The notes: a model not told the origin generated them from the sequence alone. A stretch of DNA of 64,000 nt from Rhodococcus sp. 14-2483-1-2 (GCF_002259405.1 NZ_NPFW01000021.1:372001-436000), one strand, 5' to 3'; positions 46,746 through 57,483 are shown, counted from the stretch's first letter. Made by a program: numbers and translations.

Positions 46746-48352
46746 CCGCCGGTCATCCGCCGCGTCCGCCTCGCCGCACCGCCGCTCCACGCACCCGAAT
46801 CGGCCTGTGGTTCGGCAGGCCGCTCGCGTCCTTCCACCTCATCGTCACGATCGCGGTACTGCTCACGGTGTTGGGCCTGGTGATGGTGCTGTCGGCGTCG
46901 TCCGCCGAATCCTTCGCAGCCGACGAGTCCGGGTACGCGCTGTTCACACAGCAGTTGATCGGTGTCGCGCTGGGAGTCGTCGCGTTCTACGTCGCTCTCC
47001 GGCTGCCGGTTCGGTACCTCAGGAAGCTGTCGTTTCCGCTGTTCCTGGTCTCGATCACCATGTTGATGCTGGTGCTCATTCCCGGTATCGGTGCCGAACG
47101 TCAAGGTGCGCGCCGCTGGTTCGACTTCGGCGTCGTGTCCTTCCAGCCGTCCGAGCTGGCCAAGGTCGCGCTGGTTCTGTGGGGTGCGCACCTGTTGGCC
47201 TCGCGTCGCAGCGAGCACGGCAACATCAAGTCGCTGCTGCTGCCGCTGCTTCCCGCGGGTCTGCTGATGTGTCTGCTCGTCGTGCTCCAGCCGAACCTCA
47301 GTACTGCCATCGCCCTCGGCATAATCCTGGTGGCGCTGCTGTGGTTCGCCGGCCTCAACGCTCGGCTGTTCGGTGCGGTGCTGATGACCGGTCTGGCGCT
47401 GGCAACCGTGCTCGCGTTCACCGCCGGTTACCGATCCAATCGCGTCAAGGCCTGGCTGAATCCGGGTGAGGACACCCAGGGCCTGTCGTATCAGTCGACC
47501 CAGGCGAAATACTCGCTGGCCGACGGCGGAATGTTCGGTCGCGGACTCGGGCAGAGCCGCGCGAAGTGGAGTTACCTGCCCAACGCACACAACGACTTCA
47601 TCTTCGCCATCATCGGCGAGGAACTCGGGATGATCGGCTGCCTCGCAGTCATCGGATTGTTCGGTCTCTTCGTCTACACCGGCCTGCGTATCGCCATGCG
47701 TTCGGTCGATCCGTTCCTGCGCCTGTTGACCGCAGGTGCCACGTGCTGGGTGTTCGGCCAGGCCATGATCAACATCGGCTACGTCGTCGGGCTGCTGCCG
47801 GTGACCGGCCTACAGCTGCCGCTGGTCTCCTACGGTGGCACCTCGACCGCGATCACGCTGTTGATGTTCGGCATCATTGCGAGCGCCGCCCGGCACGAAC
47901 CGGAGGCGATCGCAGCCCTGCACGCGGGGCAGGAAGGCCGTATCGCGCGAGCCCTGAAGCTGCCGCTGCCCGCCGTGTTCTCGCCCAAGCGAGCCGCGAT
48001 GGCACGGTCGAAGTCCACTCGCCCCACGCTGGCGGCGCAGGATCGCAAGCGTCTCGAGTCCCGTAAGAGCCAGGGCAAGGACGGTCGCGCAGCGAGGGCA
48101 GCCGAGCCCGGTCGCGCAGCGAGGGCAGCCGAGCCCGGTCGCACCCGCACTCGAGTCTCCAGCTCACGGACCGACACGATGGCGCCCACATCGGCTGCGT
48201 ACCGGGGCGATTCGTCCCGCGGCAACCCCCGTCGTGGCGAGCCAGTCCGGCGAGAGCCCGCCGCCGGATCGCGATCGGCATACCGTCCGCGGCCGGAACC
48301 ACAACCCGGTCGCCCGCCCGTCCGCTCGGGTGAGCGAGGATATCGACGGTGA
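46742..48352 (+). CDS. ftsW: Septal peptidoglycan glycosyltransferase FtsW
   Basis: A 536-residue SEDS protein with ten membrane helices that polymerises lipid II at the septum with FtsI. Motifs include [20 protein letters not shown], the E-E-L-G-M-I-G loop after A-H-N-D-F-I-F-A, and [10 protein letters not shown]. The last 140 residues are a basic, disordered cytoplasmic tail rich in Arg, Pro and Ser, as in mycobacterial FtsW where the tail binds FtsZ and PbpB. The tail contains a short tandem repeat. Confidence 0.96.
   Translation: MTAGHPPRPPRRTAAPRTRIGLWFGRPLASFHLIVTIAVLLTVLGLVMVLSASSAESFAADESGYALFTQQLIGVALGVVAFYVALRLPVRYLRKLSFPLFLVSITMLMLVLIPGIGAERQGARRWFDFGVVSFQPSELAKVALVLWGAHLLASRRSEHGNIKSLLLPLLPAGLLMCLLVVLQPNLSTAIALGIILVALLWFAGLNARLFGAVLMTGLALATVLAFTAGYRSNRVKAWLNPGEDTQGLSYQSTQAKYSLADGGMFGRGLGQSRAKWSYLPNAHNDFIFAIIGEELGMIGCLAVIGLFGLFVYTGLRIAMRSVDPFLRLLTAGATCWVFGQAMINIGYVVGLLPVTGLQLPLVSYGGTSTAITLLMFGIIASAARHEPEAIAALHAGQEGRIARALKLPLPAVFSPKRAAMARSKSTRPTLAAQDRKRLESRKSQGKDGRAARAAEPGRAARAAEPGRTRTRVSSSRTDTMAPTSAAYRGDSSRGNPRRGEPVRREPAAGSRSAYRPRPEPQPGRPPVRSGERGYRR
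48083..48143. repeat. 27-bp tandem repeat in the ftsW tail
   Basis: Two identical 27-base units at 48083-48109 and 48110-48136 and the first six or seven bases of a third. In frame they encode two copies of the nine-residue unit GRAARAAEP in the disordered C-terminus of FtsW. Copy number may vary between strains without a frameshift. Confidence 0.9.
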
Positions 48353-49491
48353 AGCAGACATCTCGACCGATTTCCGTAGTGGTTGCCGGGGGCGGAACGG
48401 CCGGGCACATCGAGCCCGCGCTCGCTGTGGCCGATGCCTTGCGTGTCCTCGACCCCACCGTGACCGTGACCGCTCTCGGCAGTAGCCGTGGTCTGGAGAC
48501 GACGCTCGTCCCGGCTCGCGGGTACGCGCTCGAACTCATTCCACCCGTTCCGCTGCCCCGTAAGCCCACCGTCGACCTGCTCAAGTTGCCGCTGCGCGTC
48601 GTGCGATCGGTGCGCCGCACCCGAGAGATCTTCGCGGCCGTCGAGGCCGACGTACTCGTCGGATTCGGCGGCTATGTCGCGTTGCCTGCCTATCTCGCTG
48701 CCCGCGGTCGCCTGTTCGGCCGCGGCGGCCGAATTCCGGTGGTCATTCACGAGGCCAACGCGCGAGCGGGCATCGCCAACAAGGTCGGTGCCCGGTCGGC
48801 CCAGCGGGTGCTCGCCGCGGTCGCGGGCTCGGGTATCGCCGCACGCGGTGCCGCCGACGCGGATGTGATCGGAATTCCCGTGCGTCCCACCATCACCGAA
48901 CTCGACCGGGCCGCGGTTCGCGCGGAAGCTCGTGCGCACTTCGGTCTGCCCGAGAAAGGCCCGGTGCTGCTGGTGTTCGGCGGCTCGCAGGGGGCCCGAT
49001 CGCTCAACGATGCGGTGTCCGGAGCCGCGGCGGCCCTCGCCGACGCCGGCATCTCGGTTCTGCACGCTCACGGTCCCAAGAACTCGCTCGACGTCGAGCA
49101 GCGCAATCCGGACGCGCCGTACGTGGCGCGTCCGTACATCGACCGAATGGATCTGGCGTATGCGGCCGCGGACCTCGCGATCTGCCGGTCCGGTGCGATG
49201 ACGGTCGCCGAGGTTTCCGCGACCGGGTTGCCTGCCGTCTACGTACCCCTGCCGCACGGCAACGGCGAGCAGGAACTCAATGCCCGTCCGGTGGTCGACG
49301 CCGGAGGTGGCATCCTGGTATCCGATGCGACACTGACCGAGCAGTACGTGAGCGAGACGGTGGTCGCGCTGTTGGCCGACACCGAACGAATTGCCACCAT
49401 GTCTCGGGCCGCCGCCGGTGCCGGGCACAAGGGCGCAGCAGCTGCCGTCGCGCAGATCGTGCTCGACACCGCGCACGCGGCGCGGCGCTGA
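48349..49491 (+). CDS. murG: UDP-GlcNAc:lipid I N-acetylglucosaminyltransferase MurG
   Basis: A 380-residue GT-B enzyme converting lipid I to lipid II on the inner membrane face. Family motifs: [16 protein letters not shown] at the N-terminus, [30 protein letters not shown], and R-S-G-A-M-T-V-A-E in the donor domain. GTG 48349 overlaps the ftsW stop by four bases. 45 bases separate it from murC. Confidence 0.97.
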   Translation: MKQTSRPISVVVAGGGTAGHIEPALAVADALRVLDPTVTVTALGSSRGLETTLVPARGYALELIPPVPLPRKPTVDLLKLPLRVVRSVRRTREIFAAVEADVLVGFGGYVALPAYLAARGRLFGRGGRIPVVIHEANARAGIANKVGARSAQRVLAAVAGSGIAARGAADADVIGIPVRPTITELDRAAVRAEARAHFGLPEKGPVLLVFGGSQGARSLNDAVSGAAAALADAGISVLHAHGPKNSLDVEQRNPDAPYVARPYIDRMDLAYAAADLAICRSGAMTVAEVSATGLPAVYVPLPHGNGEQELNARPVVDAGGGILVSDATLTEQYVSETVVALLADTERIATMSRAAAGAGHKGAAAAVAQIVLDTAHAARR

Positions 49492-49536
49492 GCTCGGCGG
49501 CGTCGAGCATGAGAAGAGAACGAGGGAGACGTCCGC

Positions 49537-51060
49537 GTGACAACTGAGGGTGCGATGTCGGATCTGCCGGCAGAGCTCGAACGAGTACACATGGTGGGCA
49601 TCGGTGGTGCCGGAATGTCCGGCATCGCGCGGATCCTGCTGGCTCGCGGGGGACAGGTGTCGGGTTCGGATGCCAAGGAATCGCGCGGCGTGCTCGCACT
49701 GCGTGCACGCGGTGCCCAGGTCCGCATCGGTCACGACGCCAGCGCTCTGGACATGATCGACGGCGGACCCACCGTGGTGGTGACGACCCACGCCGCAATT
49801 CCCCAGTCCAATCCCGAACTCGTCGAAGCTCGGGAACGCGGAATCCCGGTGGTGCTGCGGCCGGCCGTGCTGTCTTCTCTCATGCAGGGATACCGCACGT
49901 TGTTGGTCTCGGGTACGCACGGGAAGACGTCGACGACCTCGATGCTGGTCGTCGCCCTCCAGCACTGCGGGTTCGATCCGTCGTTCGCCGTCGGGGGAGA
50001 ACTCAACGAGGCCGGGACCAACGCCCACCACGGCAGCGGCGACGTGTTCGTGGCCGAGGCGGACGAGAGTGACGGCTCGCTGCTGCAGTACACGGCCAAC
50101 GTCATCATCGTGACCAACATCGAGGCCGACCATCTGGACTACTTCGGCACCACCGACGCCTACGTTCAGGTGTTCGACGATTTCGCCGCGCTGCTCGGTC
50201 CGGGCGGTGTGCTCGTGGCCTGTATGGACGATCCCGGTTCGGCGGCGCTGGCTCGACGCGTGGTCGAGCGGAACCTTCCCGGAGTGAAGGTGCTGGGATA
50301 CGGGTCCTCGGACGTCGACGCGGGGCCGGTCGAGGTGGCCGTTCGACTGCTGGCGTGGGAGCCCGAGGACATCGGCGGTGTCGCGCAGTTGCAGATCGCA
50401 GGCGAGGACGCGGCGCGCACCGTTCGGCTCGGTGTTCCGGGACGCCACACCGCCCTCAACGCGCTGGCGGCGTTCGTCGCGGCGCGTCAGGTCGGTGCCG
50501 GTGTCGAGGAATTGCTGGCCGGGCTCACCGGTTTCGGCGGAGTCCACCGGCGCTTCCAGTTCACCGGGCGTGAGCACGGCGTCCGCGTGTTCGACGACTA
50601 CGCGCACCACCCGACCGAGGTGCGTGCGGTGTTGACGGCCGCGCAGGCTCTCGTGGCGGGCCAGGACCGTTCGGGTCTCGAGCAGGGACGGGTGGTGGTG
50701 GTGTTTCAGCCGCACCTGTACTCGCGGACCGCGACGTTCGCCGAGGAGTTCGGTGCCGCATTGTCGTTGGCCGACGAGATCGTCGTGCTCGACGTCTACG
50801 GCGCGCGCGAGGAACCGTTGCCCGGTGTGACGGGGGCGCTGGTTGCCGCGTCGGTCACCAAGCCGGTGAACTACCAGCCGGATCTGTCGTTGGTGGCCAA
50901 GCAGGTCGCCCATCTGAGTATGCCCGGCGATGTCGTCATCACCATGGGCGCAGGCGACGTGACGATGCTCGGCGGACCGATTCTGGATGCGCTTCGCTCG
51001 AAGACCGATTTCGGTGCTGCGACCGGCCGCGGGGCACCGAAGGATCGGCCGTCGACGTGA
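49537..51060 (+). CDS. murC: UDP-MurNAc:L-alanine ligase MurC
   Basis: A 507-residue Mur ligase adding the first peptide residue. Rossmann motif [14 protein letters not shown] near 18-31, ATP loop GTHGKTST at 127-134, E-A-D-E-S-D-G-S-L and D-D-Y-A-H-H-P-T-E blocks. GTG 49537 gives seven residues before an internal M; AGGGAGA lies about ten bases upstream. Four-base overlap with ftsQ. Confidence 0.97.
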   Translation: MTTEGAMSDLPAELERVHMVGIGGAGMSGIARILLARGGQVSGSDAKESRGVLALRARGAQVRIGHDASALDMIDGGPTVVVTTHAAIPQSNPELVEARERGIPVVLRPAVLSSLMQGYRTLLVSGTHGKTSTTSMLVVALQHCGFDPSFAVGGELNEAGTNAHHGSGDVFVAEADESDGSLLQYTANVIIVTNIEADHLDYFGTTDAYVQVFDDFAALLGPGGVLVACMDDPGSAALARRVVERNLPGVKVLGYGSSDVDAGPVEVAVRLLAWEPEDIGGVAQLQIAGEDAARTVRLGVPGRHTALNALAAFVAARQVGAGVEELLAGLTGFGGVHRRFQFTGREHGVRVFDDYAHHPTEVRAVLTAAQALVAGQDRSGLEQGRVVVVFQPHLYSRTATFAEEFGAALSLADEIVVLDVYGAREEPLPGVTGALVAASVTKPVNYQPDLSLVAKQVAHLSMPGDVVITMGAGDVTMLGGPILDALRSKTDFGAATGRGAPKDRPST

Positions 51061-51851
51061 CCCGCCGCTCCGATCGAGTCCGTTCTTCGAGGTCGGGAAC
51101 AGCTGCAGGAGAGGGTGATTCGCCGTCCGCGGTCACCGACAAGCAGGCACGTGCTCTGGCGCGGGAAGAAGAGCGCGCCCGGGTGAAGCGGTCGCGGCGC
51201 AAGGCCCTGCTCATCGCGCTGGCCGTGGTGGTCGTCATGGTGGGATCAGCTGTGCTGGTGTACTTCACACCGTTGCTGTCCGTTCGCACCATTGCGGTCG
51301 CGGGGGCATCGTCGGTGTCCGAGGAGGAGATCCTGGAACGGCTCGACGTCCCCGTCGGCCTTCCGTTGGTTCGGGTGGACACGGCGGCCGCGGCACAGCG
51401 GGTGGCGACGATTCCGGCACTGGCCACGGTTCGCGTGCAGCGGAAGTATCCGTCCACCGTTCAGGTGACGGTCGAGGAGCGAGTTCCGGTGGCGTTCTTC
51501 GATTCTCCGGACGGCACCCATCTCCTCGACTCCACCGGCGTCGATTTTGCGATCGCGCCACCACCGCCCGGAGTGGTGCGTCTGGTGACCGACAACCCGG
51601 TGTTCGGTGATCCGGTGACCGAAGATGCACTCGCGGTTCTCGATACGTTGCCACCGCTGCTGCGCGATCAGGCAGGAGAGGTGCGGGCGAGCACGTTGTC
51701 CGACATCTCGATTCTGCTGCTCGACGGGCGCACCGTGGTGTGGGGCAGCAAGGACGACTCGGAACGCAAGGCCGCAGTTGCGATCGCGTTGCTGTCCCAG
51801 CCCGGGCAGATCTTCGACGTGTCGAGTCCGGATCTGCCCACCACCAAATAG
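51057..51851 (+). CDS. ftsQ: Cell division protein FtsQ
   Basis: A 264-residue bitopic divisome protein: a charged cytoplasmic region of about 48 residues, a membrane helix near 49-70, and the external POTRA domain starting [12 protein letters not shown], followed by the V-E-E-R-V-P-V-A-F region that interacts with FtsL/FtsB partners. GTG 51057 overlaps murC. A 172-base gap with a promoter separates it from ftsZ. Confidence 0.95.
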   Translation: MTRRSDRVRSSRSGTAAGEGDSPSAVTDKQARALAREEERARVKRSRRKALLIALAVVVVMVGSAVLVYFTPLLSVRTIAVAGASSVSEEEILERLDVPVGLPLVRVDTAAAAQRVATIPALATVRVQRKYPSTVQVTVEERVPVAFFDSPDGTHLLDSTGVDFAIAPPPPGVVRLVTDNPVFGDPVTEDALAVLDTLPPLLRDQAGEVRASTLSDISILLLDGRTVVWGSKDDSERKAAVAIALLSQPGQIFDVSSPDLPTTK

Positions 51852-51945
51852 TTTCGACGCGCGTGACGGGAATTTCTCGCGCGGCGTCGGCGCGCCTAAT
51901 GGCGATAGTCGTCGGCGATGAATAGCGTTTCGACCAGTTCAGTAC

Positions 51946-51976
51946 TTGACATAACTCTAAGCCTGTGGTTTAGGTT
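51946..51976 (+). promoter_or_regulatory. Promoter upstream of ftsZ
   Basis: A perfect -35 TTGACA at 51946-51951 is followed by TAGGTT at 51971-51976 (19-base spacer); TTTAGG at 51969 would give 17. The region is the most AT-rich in the cluster. It would give ftsZ expression independent of the upstream mur genes. Confidence 0.65.
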
Positions 51977-52023
51977 GAGGGTTTTCCACATTTCACGCAA
52001 CAATCCACGGAAGGCGAGAGCCC

Positions 52024-53298
52024 ATGACGCCCCCGCACAACTACCTCGCCGTAATCAAGGTCGTCGGCATCGGCGGCGGCGGCGTGAACGCGGTCAACCG
52101 CATGATCGAACAGGGACTCAAGGGAGTCGAGTTCATCGCGGTCAACACCGACGCTCAGGCCTTGCTGATGAGTGACGCAGACGTCAAGCTCGACGTGGGT
52201 CGCGAACTGACTCGCGGACTCGGCGCAGGTGCCGACCCGGAGGTCGGCCGCCGCGCAGCGGACGATCACAAGGACGAGATCGAAGAGGTGCTCAAGGGTG
52301 CCGACATGGTGTTCGTCACCGCAGGCGAGGGTGGTGGCACCGGCACCGGTGGTGCTCCCGTCGTCGCCAACATCGCTCGCAAGCTCGGTGCGCTGACCGT
52401 CGGTGTCGTCACCCGGCCGTTCTCGTTCGAGGGCAAGCGGCGCGGTGGACAGGCCGACACCGGAATCCAGCAGCTCCGTGAGTCCTGCGACACGCTCATC
52501 GTGATCCCCAACGATCGACTTCTCCAGCTCGGCGACGCGGCCGTGAGCCTCATGGACGCATTCCGCAGCGCCGACGAGGTATTGCTCAACGGCGTCCAGG
52601 GCATCACCGACCTGATCACCACTCCCGGCCTGATCAACGTCGACTTCGCCGACGTCAAGGGCGTCATGTCCGGTGCAGGCAGCGCATTGATGGGTATCGG
52701 ATCCTCACGCGATGAGGGTCGAGCCATCAAGGCAGCCGAGTCGGCGATCAACTCGCCGCTGCTCGAAGCCTCGATGGAAGGTGCACGCGGTGTGCTGCTC
52801 TCCATCGCCGGTGGATCCGACCTCGGTCTGTTCGAGATCAACGAGGCCGCCTCGCTGGTGCAGGAAGCCGCACACATCGACGCCAACATCATCTTCGGCA
52901 CCGTCATCGACGACTCCCTCGGCGACGAGGTCCGCGTGACCGTCATCGCCGCGGGCTTCGACGGCGGAACTCCGACCCGACGTCCGGTCGAAGCGGCTGC
53001 CTCCACGCGTGGCCCGATCGGATCTGCTCGCTCGGGCGAGGTGTCCTCCAGGTCGAGCGACAGTTCCGACGGTGCTGTGTTCCGCGATCCGGTCGGCGCA
53101 CCGAGTGGTAGCAGTCTGCCGCCGCTGAACTCGTCGAGCTCGTCCAACCGCGAATCGTCGAGCCGCGAATCCGCAGCCGGTCACGGCCGTGACTCGGCCG
53201 GCCAGGGCCGCGAATCCGTCGGGTCCGGCCGTCGCGTGCCGATCGCCGAGGACGAGGGCGAAGACGAAGTCGATGTGCCGTCCTTCATGCGGCGGTGA
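52024..53298 (+). CDS. ftsZ: Cell division protein FtsZ
   Basis: The tubulin-like GTPase forming the Z-ring; 424 residues. The GTP-binding [11 protein letters not shown] loop lies at 103-113, with A-V-N-T-D at 39-43 and N-x-D-F-A-D-V near 208. A variable Ser/Arg-rich linker with repeated R-E-S units (about 350-400) leads to the conserved tail peptide D-V-P-S-F-M-R-R that binds FtsW and SepF. ATG 52024 follows GAAGGCGAG. Its stop overlaps pgeF by four bases. Confidence 0.98.
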   Translation: MTPPHNYLAVIKVVGIGGGGVNAVNRMIEQGLKGVEFIAVNTDAQALLMSDADVKLDVGRELTRGLGAGADPEVGRRAADDHKDEIEEVLKGADMVFVTAGEGGGTGTGGAPVVANIARKLGALTVGVVTRPFSFEGKRRGGQADTGIQQLRESCDTLIVIPNDRLLQLGDAAVSLMDAFRSADEVLLNGVQGITDLITTPGLINVDFADVKGVMSGAGSALMGIGSSRDEGRAIKAAESAINSPLLEASMEGARGVLLSIAGGSDLGLFEINEAASLVQEAAHIDANIIFGTVIDDSLGDEVRVTVIAAGFDGGTPTRRPVEAAASTRGPIGSARSGEVSSRSSDSSDGAVFRDPVGAPSGSSLPPLNSSSSSNRESSSRESAAGHGRDSAGQGRESVGSGRRVPIAEDEGEDEVDVPSFMRR

Positions 53299-54059
53299 GT
53301 GACACCGCATCCGCCGGTCCGTTTCGTGTCCGACGCGTCTCGACGACGCGGGAGGGCGGCGTCTCGGCACCGCCGTTCGACACGTTCAATCTCGGCGACC
53401 ACGTCGGTGACGACCCCGCTGCGGTGGAGGCCAACCGTCGACGCCTGGGTGACCGATTGGGCATGGGACTCGAACGGTTCGTCTTCATGGAGCAGGTCCA
53501 CGGACGCACTGTCACGGTGGTCGACGGTCCGGTGTCCGAGCCGGTACCGATGACCGATGCGTTGGTGACGACGCAACGTGACCTCGGTTTGGTGGTGCTC
53601 ACTGCCGATTGCGTGCCGGTCCTGCTCTCCGACGAGGAGGCCGGGGTGATCGCCGCCGTGCATGCCGGACGGGTCGGTGCCCGCATCGGCATCCTTCCTC
53701 GGGTGTTGGCCGCGATGGTCGAACTCGGTGCTGTCCCGTCGCGGATCGGTGCATTTCTGGGTCCGGCCGCGAGCGGTCGGCAGTACGAGGTGCCCGCGTC
53801 CATGCGAGCGGACGTCGACAAGCATCTCCCGGGCAGCGCGACGACGACGGTCCGCCGTACGCCGGGGCTCGACATTCCCGCCGGTATCCGCACTCAACTG
53901 CTCGCTGCGGGAGTGTCCGGGGTGGCGCAGGATCCGCGGTGCACCATCGAGGACCGGGCCTTGTTCAGCCACCGTCGCGAAGGGTCGACCGGCCGCATTG
54001 CCAGTGTCGTCTGGATGGACACATCCGCAGGAGATCGGCCGGAAACGGCCGATCGGTGA
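53295..54059 (+). CDS. pgeF: Multi-copper polyphenol oxidase/purine nucleoside phosphorylase family protein PgeF (YfiH)
   Basis: A 254-residue protein of the YfiH/DUF152 family. Conserved metal and active-site pieces are Q-V-H-G near 67-70, [10 protein letters not shown] with the cysteine near 105, and A-A-V-H-A-G-R-V-G. Family members have been shown to act as purine nucleoside phosphorylases or as peptidoglycan editing factors, the latter fitting this location. GTG 53295 overlaps the ftsZ stop; yggS starts 19 bases later. Confidence 0.92.
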   Translation: MSDTASAGPFRVRRVSTTREGGVSAPPFDTFNLGDHVGDDPAAVEANRRRLGDRLGMGLERFVFMEQVHGRTVTVVDGPVSEPVPMTDALVTTQRDLGLVVLTADCVPVLLSDEEAGVIAAVHAGRVGARIGILPRVLAAMVELGAVPSRIGAFLGPAASGRQYEVPASMRADVDKHLPGSATTTVRRTPGLDIPAGIRTQLLAAGVSGVAQDPRCTIEDRALFSHRREGSTGRIASVVWMDTSAGDRPETADR

Positions 54060-54078
54060 ATCGGCAGAGAAGGTTGTC

Positions 54079-54834
54079 ATGAGCGAACCCACCGACAGCG
54101 GTTCGGGCACGGACCGGGCGCGAGAGATCGAGACGGCGTTGACGTCGGTGCGCGAGCGGCTTCATCGCGCCTGTGTCGATGCAGGCCGGTCGCCTGCCGA
54201 CGTGGCTCTGCTGCCGGTGACCAAGTTCTTCCCCGCCTCGGACGTACGGATCCTGTACGACCTCGGGTGTCGCGATTTCGGAGAGTCCCGGGAGCAGGAC
54301 GCGTCGCCCAAGGTCGCCGAGACCGCCGAGGCTTTCCGCGGTGATCTGCCTCGGTGGCACATGATCGGTCACCTGCAGCGAAACAAGGCGAAGTCGGTGG
54401 CCGCCTGGGCGCACTCCATTCATTCGGTGGACAGTGCGCGGTTGGTGGCCGCACTGTCCAAGGCGACGACGGCGGCACTGGACGAGGGCGTGCGTCGGAC
54501 CGAACTCGACGTGATCGTTCAGGTCAGTCTCGACGGGGATGTGCACCGCGGAGGCGTCGAACGCGACGAACTGCGCGAGCTCGCGGACGCGGTGTCGAAT
54601 GCGTCCGGATTGCGTCTCGCCGGGTTGATGGCGGTGCCGCCGCTCGATGCCGATCCGGACGCCGCGTTCGCCGACCTCGAGAGTCTGCATCGCCGGCTGT
54701 CGGCCGACCATCCAGGAGCGCTCGAGCTGTCCGCAGGCATGACCGGAGACCTGGAAGCTGCTGTGCGGCACGGATCGACGTGCGTGCGTGTCGGTACCGC
54801 AATACTCGGCGCGCGGCCGATAACCTCGCAATAA
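54079..54834 (+). CDS. YggS/PROSC family PLP-binding protein
   Basis: A 251-residue TIM-barrel protein binding pyridoxal phosphate and keeping its level balanced; no enzyme activity is established for the family. The PLP lysine is in L-P-V-T-K-F-F near 46-52, followed by [19 protein letters not shown] and the phosphate-binding [11 protein letters not shown] end. AGAAGG precedes ATG 54079. It lies between pgeF and sepF as in M. tuberculosis. Confidence 0.94.
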   Translation: MSEPTDSGSGTDRAREIETALTSVRERLHRACVDAGRSPADVALLPVTKFFPASDVRILYDLGCRDFGESREQDASPKVAETAEAFRGDLPRWHMIGHLQRNKAKSVAAWAHSIHSVDSARLVAALSKATTAALDEGVRRTELDVIVQVSLDGDVHRGGVERDELRELADAVSNASGLRLAGLMAVPPLDADPDAAFADLESLHRRLSADHPGALELSAGMTGDLEAAVRHGSTCVRVGTAILGARPITSQ

Positions 54835-54917
54835 CAGTCCATGGATCACATCAGTCACAACAGACACTTGCGAACCTGGAGATGGACAGTAGACACACCG
54901 CCACGGAAGGCAGAACG

Positions 54918-55565
54918 ATGAGCACCCTGCACAAGTTCAAGGCGTACTTCGGCATGGTTCCGCTCGCCGACTACGAGGACGACTACCTCGACGATCCGGA
55001 CACGCGACGCAGCTCCCGTGGTGGTCGCGACAGCTACGACGACATGGACGAGCGCGAGTTCGTGAAGCCGTCGTTCGGTGGATCTCGGCACTCGCAGGTC
55101 GAGGACGACTACGACGATTACGAGGCACCGCGCCCGGCGGCCACGCTGGCACCGATCGGTGGACGAGGACGTGGCGTGGCACCGACCACGCGAGGTGCGG
55201 CAACCAGGGGAGCGCTCGCCATGGACACTCGGATGGACGTGCGCGCGGAGACCCGACGTAGCCCGATCGTGGACGACGGTGGCCCGCTCTCGAAGATCAC
55301 CACGTTGCGACCGCGCGACTACAGCGAGGCACGCACCATCGGTGAGCGCTTCCGCGACGGCACTCCGGTCATCATGGACCTGGTCGAGATGAGCAACGCG
55401 GACGCCAAGCGTCTGGTGGATTTCGCCGCCGGGCTCGCTTTTGCACTGCGCGGTTCCTTCGACAAGGTGGCGACGAAGGTCTTCCTGCTCTCGCCCGCCG
55501 ACGTCGACGTCTCGCCGCAGGAGCGCAGGCGGATCGCCGAGACCGGTTTCTACAGTCAGCAGTGA
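54918..55565 (+). CDS. sepF: Cell division protein SepF
   Basis: A 215-residue membrane-binding partner of FtsZ. The N-terminal amphipathic helix [13 protein letters not shown] attaches to the membrane, a long acidic/tyrosine and Arg/Gly-rich linker follows (15-120), and the conserved SepF domain lies at about 122-210 ([14 protein letters not shown], then F-L-L-S-P-A-D-V). In actinobacteria SepF replaces FtsA and ZipA. GGAAGG precedes ATG 54918. 82 bases separate it from yggT. Confidence 0.95.
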   Translation: MSTLHKFKAYFGMVPLADYEDDYLDDPDTRRSSRGGRDSYDDMDEREFVKPSFGGSRHSQVEDDYDDYEAPRPAATLAPIGGRGRGVAPTTRGAATRGALAMDTRMDVRAETRRSPIVDDGGPLSKITTLRPRDYSEARTIGERFRDGTPVIMDLVEMSNADAKRLVDFAAGLAFALRGSFDKVATKVFLLSPADVDVSPQERRRIAETGFYSQQ

Positions 55566-55647
55566 GAGATTCACTGTTCGGGGTGGTAGTACAGGGCTGT
55601 GACCAGCGCGCTTTGCTCAGCCCGGCGAATTCAGGCAGAGTATAGCC

Positions 55648-55935
55648 GTGATCGTGTTCACGGTGATCAACATCGTATTGTTTCTTTTTTGGCTCCTTCT
55701 CATCGGTCGAATCATCGTCGAGTTCATCAGAACTTTTGCGAGAGATTGGCAACCGACCGGGGTGGTCGTCATCCTGCTGGAGGCGATCTTCACGGTCACC
55801 GACCCGCCGGTGAAGTTCCTCCGGAAGATAATTCCGCCGCTCAACCTCGGTGGAGTTCGACTGGACCTGTCCATCATGGTCCTGTTGTTCGTCGTCTTCA
55901 TCGCGTGGAATGTGACCAGCGGTCTCGCGGCCTGA
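55648..55935 (+). CDS. YggT family integral membrane protein
   Basis: A 95-residue protein with two membrane helices and the family motif W-Q-P-T-G-V-V-V-I-L-L-E-A-I-F-T-V-T-D-P-P between them, then P-P-L-N-L-G-G-V-R-L-D-L-S. Function is not defined; it always lies near sepF and wag31. GTG 55648 is used. A second GTG at 55654 lies seven bases after TATAGC (55641-55646), so a leaderless message would start there. Confidence 0.9.
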   Translation: MIVFTVINIVLFLFWLLLIGRIIVEFIRTFARDWQPTGVVVILLEAIFTVTDPPVKFLRKIIPPLNLGGVRLDLSIMVLLFVVFIAWNVTSGLAA

Positions 55936-55956
55936 GATCGCAGACGAAATGTTAGA

Positions 55957-55990
55957 ACGCGGGACCCAGCGCATGCTGCGTGTCCCGTGT
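55957..55990 (+). terminator. Hairpin between yggT and wag31
   Basis: ACGCGGGAC (55957-55965) pairs with GTCCCGTGT (55982-55990) with one mismatch, and an inner AGC-GCAT-GCT can extend the structure. It lies 21 bases after the yggT stop and could end that transcript; there is no T-run. Confidence 0.5.
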
Positions 55991-56021
55991 GACAGAATGG
56001 ACGCCAGTTACAGTTTGATTG

Positions 56022-56050
56022 TTCTGCACTCGCGCGGAATGGCATATAAC
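56022..56050 (+). promoter_or_regulatory. Promoter upstream of wag31
   Basis: TATAAC at 56045-56050 is a good -10. A weak -35 TTCTGC lies at 56022-56027 with 17-base spacing. The start codon of wag31 is 45 bases downstream, leaving a short leader with the site GAAGGGATCC. Confidence 0.5.
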
Positions 56051-56095
56051 TGAATGCTTGCTCTACCGCCCCAAGACGCGTGAAGGGATCCTTCC

Positions 56096-56947
56096 ATGCC
56101 GCTGACTCCAGCTGATGTGCACAATGTCGCGTTCAGCAAGCCGCCCATCGGTAAGCGCGGTTACAACGAAGACGAGGTCGACGCTTTTCTCGACCTCGTC
56201 GAGCAAGAGTTGTCGCGACTGATCGAAGAGAACGCCGACCTACGCCAGCGAGTCGGTGAACTCGACCAGGAGCTCGCGGATGCCAAGAACGCTGCGCGGC
56301 AGAACCCGCAACCGGCGCAGGTCGCGGCACCGAAGGCCGAGCCGCAGCGCCCGGTGGATCCCCCCAAGCCGCCGCCCGTCGCAGCGCAGCCCGCGCCGGT
56401 CGCGCCCGTTGCAGCAGCCCCGCAGCAGAGCGGCGACTCCAACATGCAGGCCGCCAAGATCCTGGGCCTCGCGCAGGAGATGGCCGATCGCCTCACCGGT
56501 GATGCCAAGTCGGAGTCCGAGCAGCTGCTCGGTAACGCGCGCACCAACGCCGAGCGTTTGGTTTCGGATGCACGTACGCGTTCGGAGTCGATGATGTCCG
56601 AGGCTCGGCAGAAGTCCGAGTCGCTGCTGTCCGACGCACAGACGCGGTCGGAGACCCAGCTGCGTCAGGCCAAGGAGAAGGCCGACGCACTGCAGGCCGA
56701 CGCCGAGCGCAAGCACACCGAGATCATGGCGACGATCAACCAGCAGCGGTCCGTGCTCGAAGGTCGTATCGAGCAGCTCAAGACATTCGAGCGTGAGTAC
56801 CGCGTGCGGCTCAAGTCCTACCTCGAATCGCAGCTCGAAGAGCTCGAGAACCGTTCCTCGGCGCTGCCGGTGGACAACGGTCAGGACAACTTCAACCAGG
56901 ACAACCAGTCCTCGGGGTACAGCCAGTCGTACGCCAAGGGCAACTGA
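56096..56947 (+). CDS. wag31: DivIVA family polar growth protein Wag31
   Basis: A 283-residue coiled-coil protein marking cell poles and organising polar wall growth. The N-terminal membrane-binding region [24 protein letters not shown] is almost invariant in actinobacteria and carries F18-K-P-P and R-G-Y; T4 or a nearby Thr is not at the exact PknA site that I can confirm. A first coiled coil spans about 28-68, a Pro/Ala linker 70-120, and a long second coiled coil 125-255 with several A-R-x-x-S-E repeats, then a Gln/Asn-rich tail. Confidence 0.95.
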   Translation: MPLTPADVHNVAFSKPPIGKRGYNEDEVDAFLDLVEQELSRLIEENADLRQRVGELDQELADAKNAARQNPQPAQVAAPKAEPQRPVDPPKPPPVAAQPAPVAPVAAAPQQSGDSNMQAAKILGLAQEMADRLTGDAKSESEQLLGNARTNAERLVSDARTRSESMMSEARQKSESLLSDAQTRSETQLRQAKEKADALQADAERKHTEIMATINQQRSVLEGRIEQLKTFEREYRVRLKSYLESQLEELENRSSALPVDNGQDNFNQDNQSSGYSQSYAKGN

Positions 56948-56960
56948 CGCACCACCGAAC

Positions 56961-56990
56961 TCCGACGCTGTCGATCCCGACAGCGTCGGA
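56961..56990 (+). terminator. Terminator hairpin after wag31
   Basis: TCCGACGCTGTCG (56961-56973) and CGACAGCGTCGGA (56978-56990) form a perfect 13-bp stem with a four-base loop, 14 bases after the wag31 stop. Confidence 0.85.
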
Positions 56991-57026
56991 CCAGGTTGTG
57001 GCGTCGAGTGGTGAGCGAGGAGTCCC

Positions 57027-57203
57027 GTGTTGGTCCTGACTCTCGGCGCAGCAGCGATCGGCTTCGGCTTTCTGGTTCTCGCCCTGATGACGGGTTCGGT
57101 TGTCTGGGCGTGGGCCTGCATCGTCGTTTGTATCGTGGGTGCAGTGCTACTGCTCGTCGGCGCGCTCACGGGCCGACGGCCTCCGTCCGAGCTCGACAGG
57201 TAG
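57027..57203 (+). CDS. 58-residue membrane protein
   Basis: GTG 57027 preceded by GCGAGGAG opens a frame of 58 codons ending TAG at 57203. The product has two hydrophobic helices, about 2-21 (M-L-V-L-T-L-G-A-A-A-I-G-F-G-F) and 26-50, and a short tail R-R-P-P-S-E-L-D-R. Good ribosome site, membrane-type composition and no overlap with other genes support it. M. tuberculosis has a membrane protein gene (Rv2144c) at this place. Function unknown. Confidence 0.75.
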   Translation: MLVLTLGAAAIGFGFLVLALMTGSVVWAWACIVVCIVGAVLLLVGALTGRRPPSELDR

Positions 57204-57214
57204 CATCACGACTC

Positions 57215-57480
57215 AGGCAATCAGATTCAAGGCGTCGATCCGGCCATCACCGGGGAGCTTTCGGAAGAACGACGTCGGCACGAAACGCCCAGGTGTTTCG
57301 GAACGACGTTCAGTAGAACCGAACGGGTGAGCCCGTCACAGCTCATCAGGAGTGGCGCGCTCCGACTCGAGAGCGTGCAAGCGGGGTGGTACCGCGGTAT
57401 CGGGCGTACGAATCGCCCGGATGTCGTCCCCGTGCCAACTTTGCGTCGCGTTCGAAACGCGGCCGGCACGGAGGAGACAC
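57215..57480 (+). promoter_or_regulatory. T-box riboswitch controlling ileS (ultrashort stem I type)
   Basis: The T-box core TGGTACCGCG lies at 57387-57396 inside GCGGGGTGGTACCGCGG, the conserved tRNA-acceptor-end binding bulge. Upstream, CCGG-ccATCa-CCGG (57241-57253 region) places the isoleucine codon ATC at 57246-57248 in a small terminal loop, as in the actinobacterial ileS T-boxes with shortened stem I. Downstream, CCGTGCC (57429-57436) can pair with GGCACGG (57465-57471) next to the ribosome site GGAGGAG, implying control of translation by uncharged tRNA-Ile. The exact 5' end is not defined. Confidence 0.9.
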
Positions 57481-57483
57481 GAC

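Noticed and set aside
47830..50913. A 1027-codon open frame antisense to ftsW-murG-murC
   Set aside because: Long antisense frames are expected at this GC content; it has no family-like sequence, and the plus strand holds clear genes.
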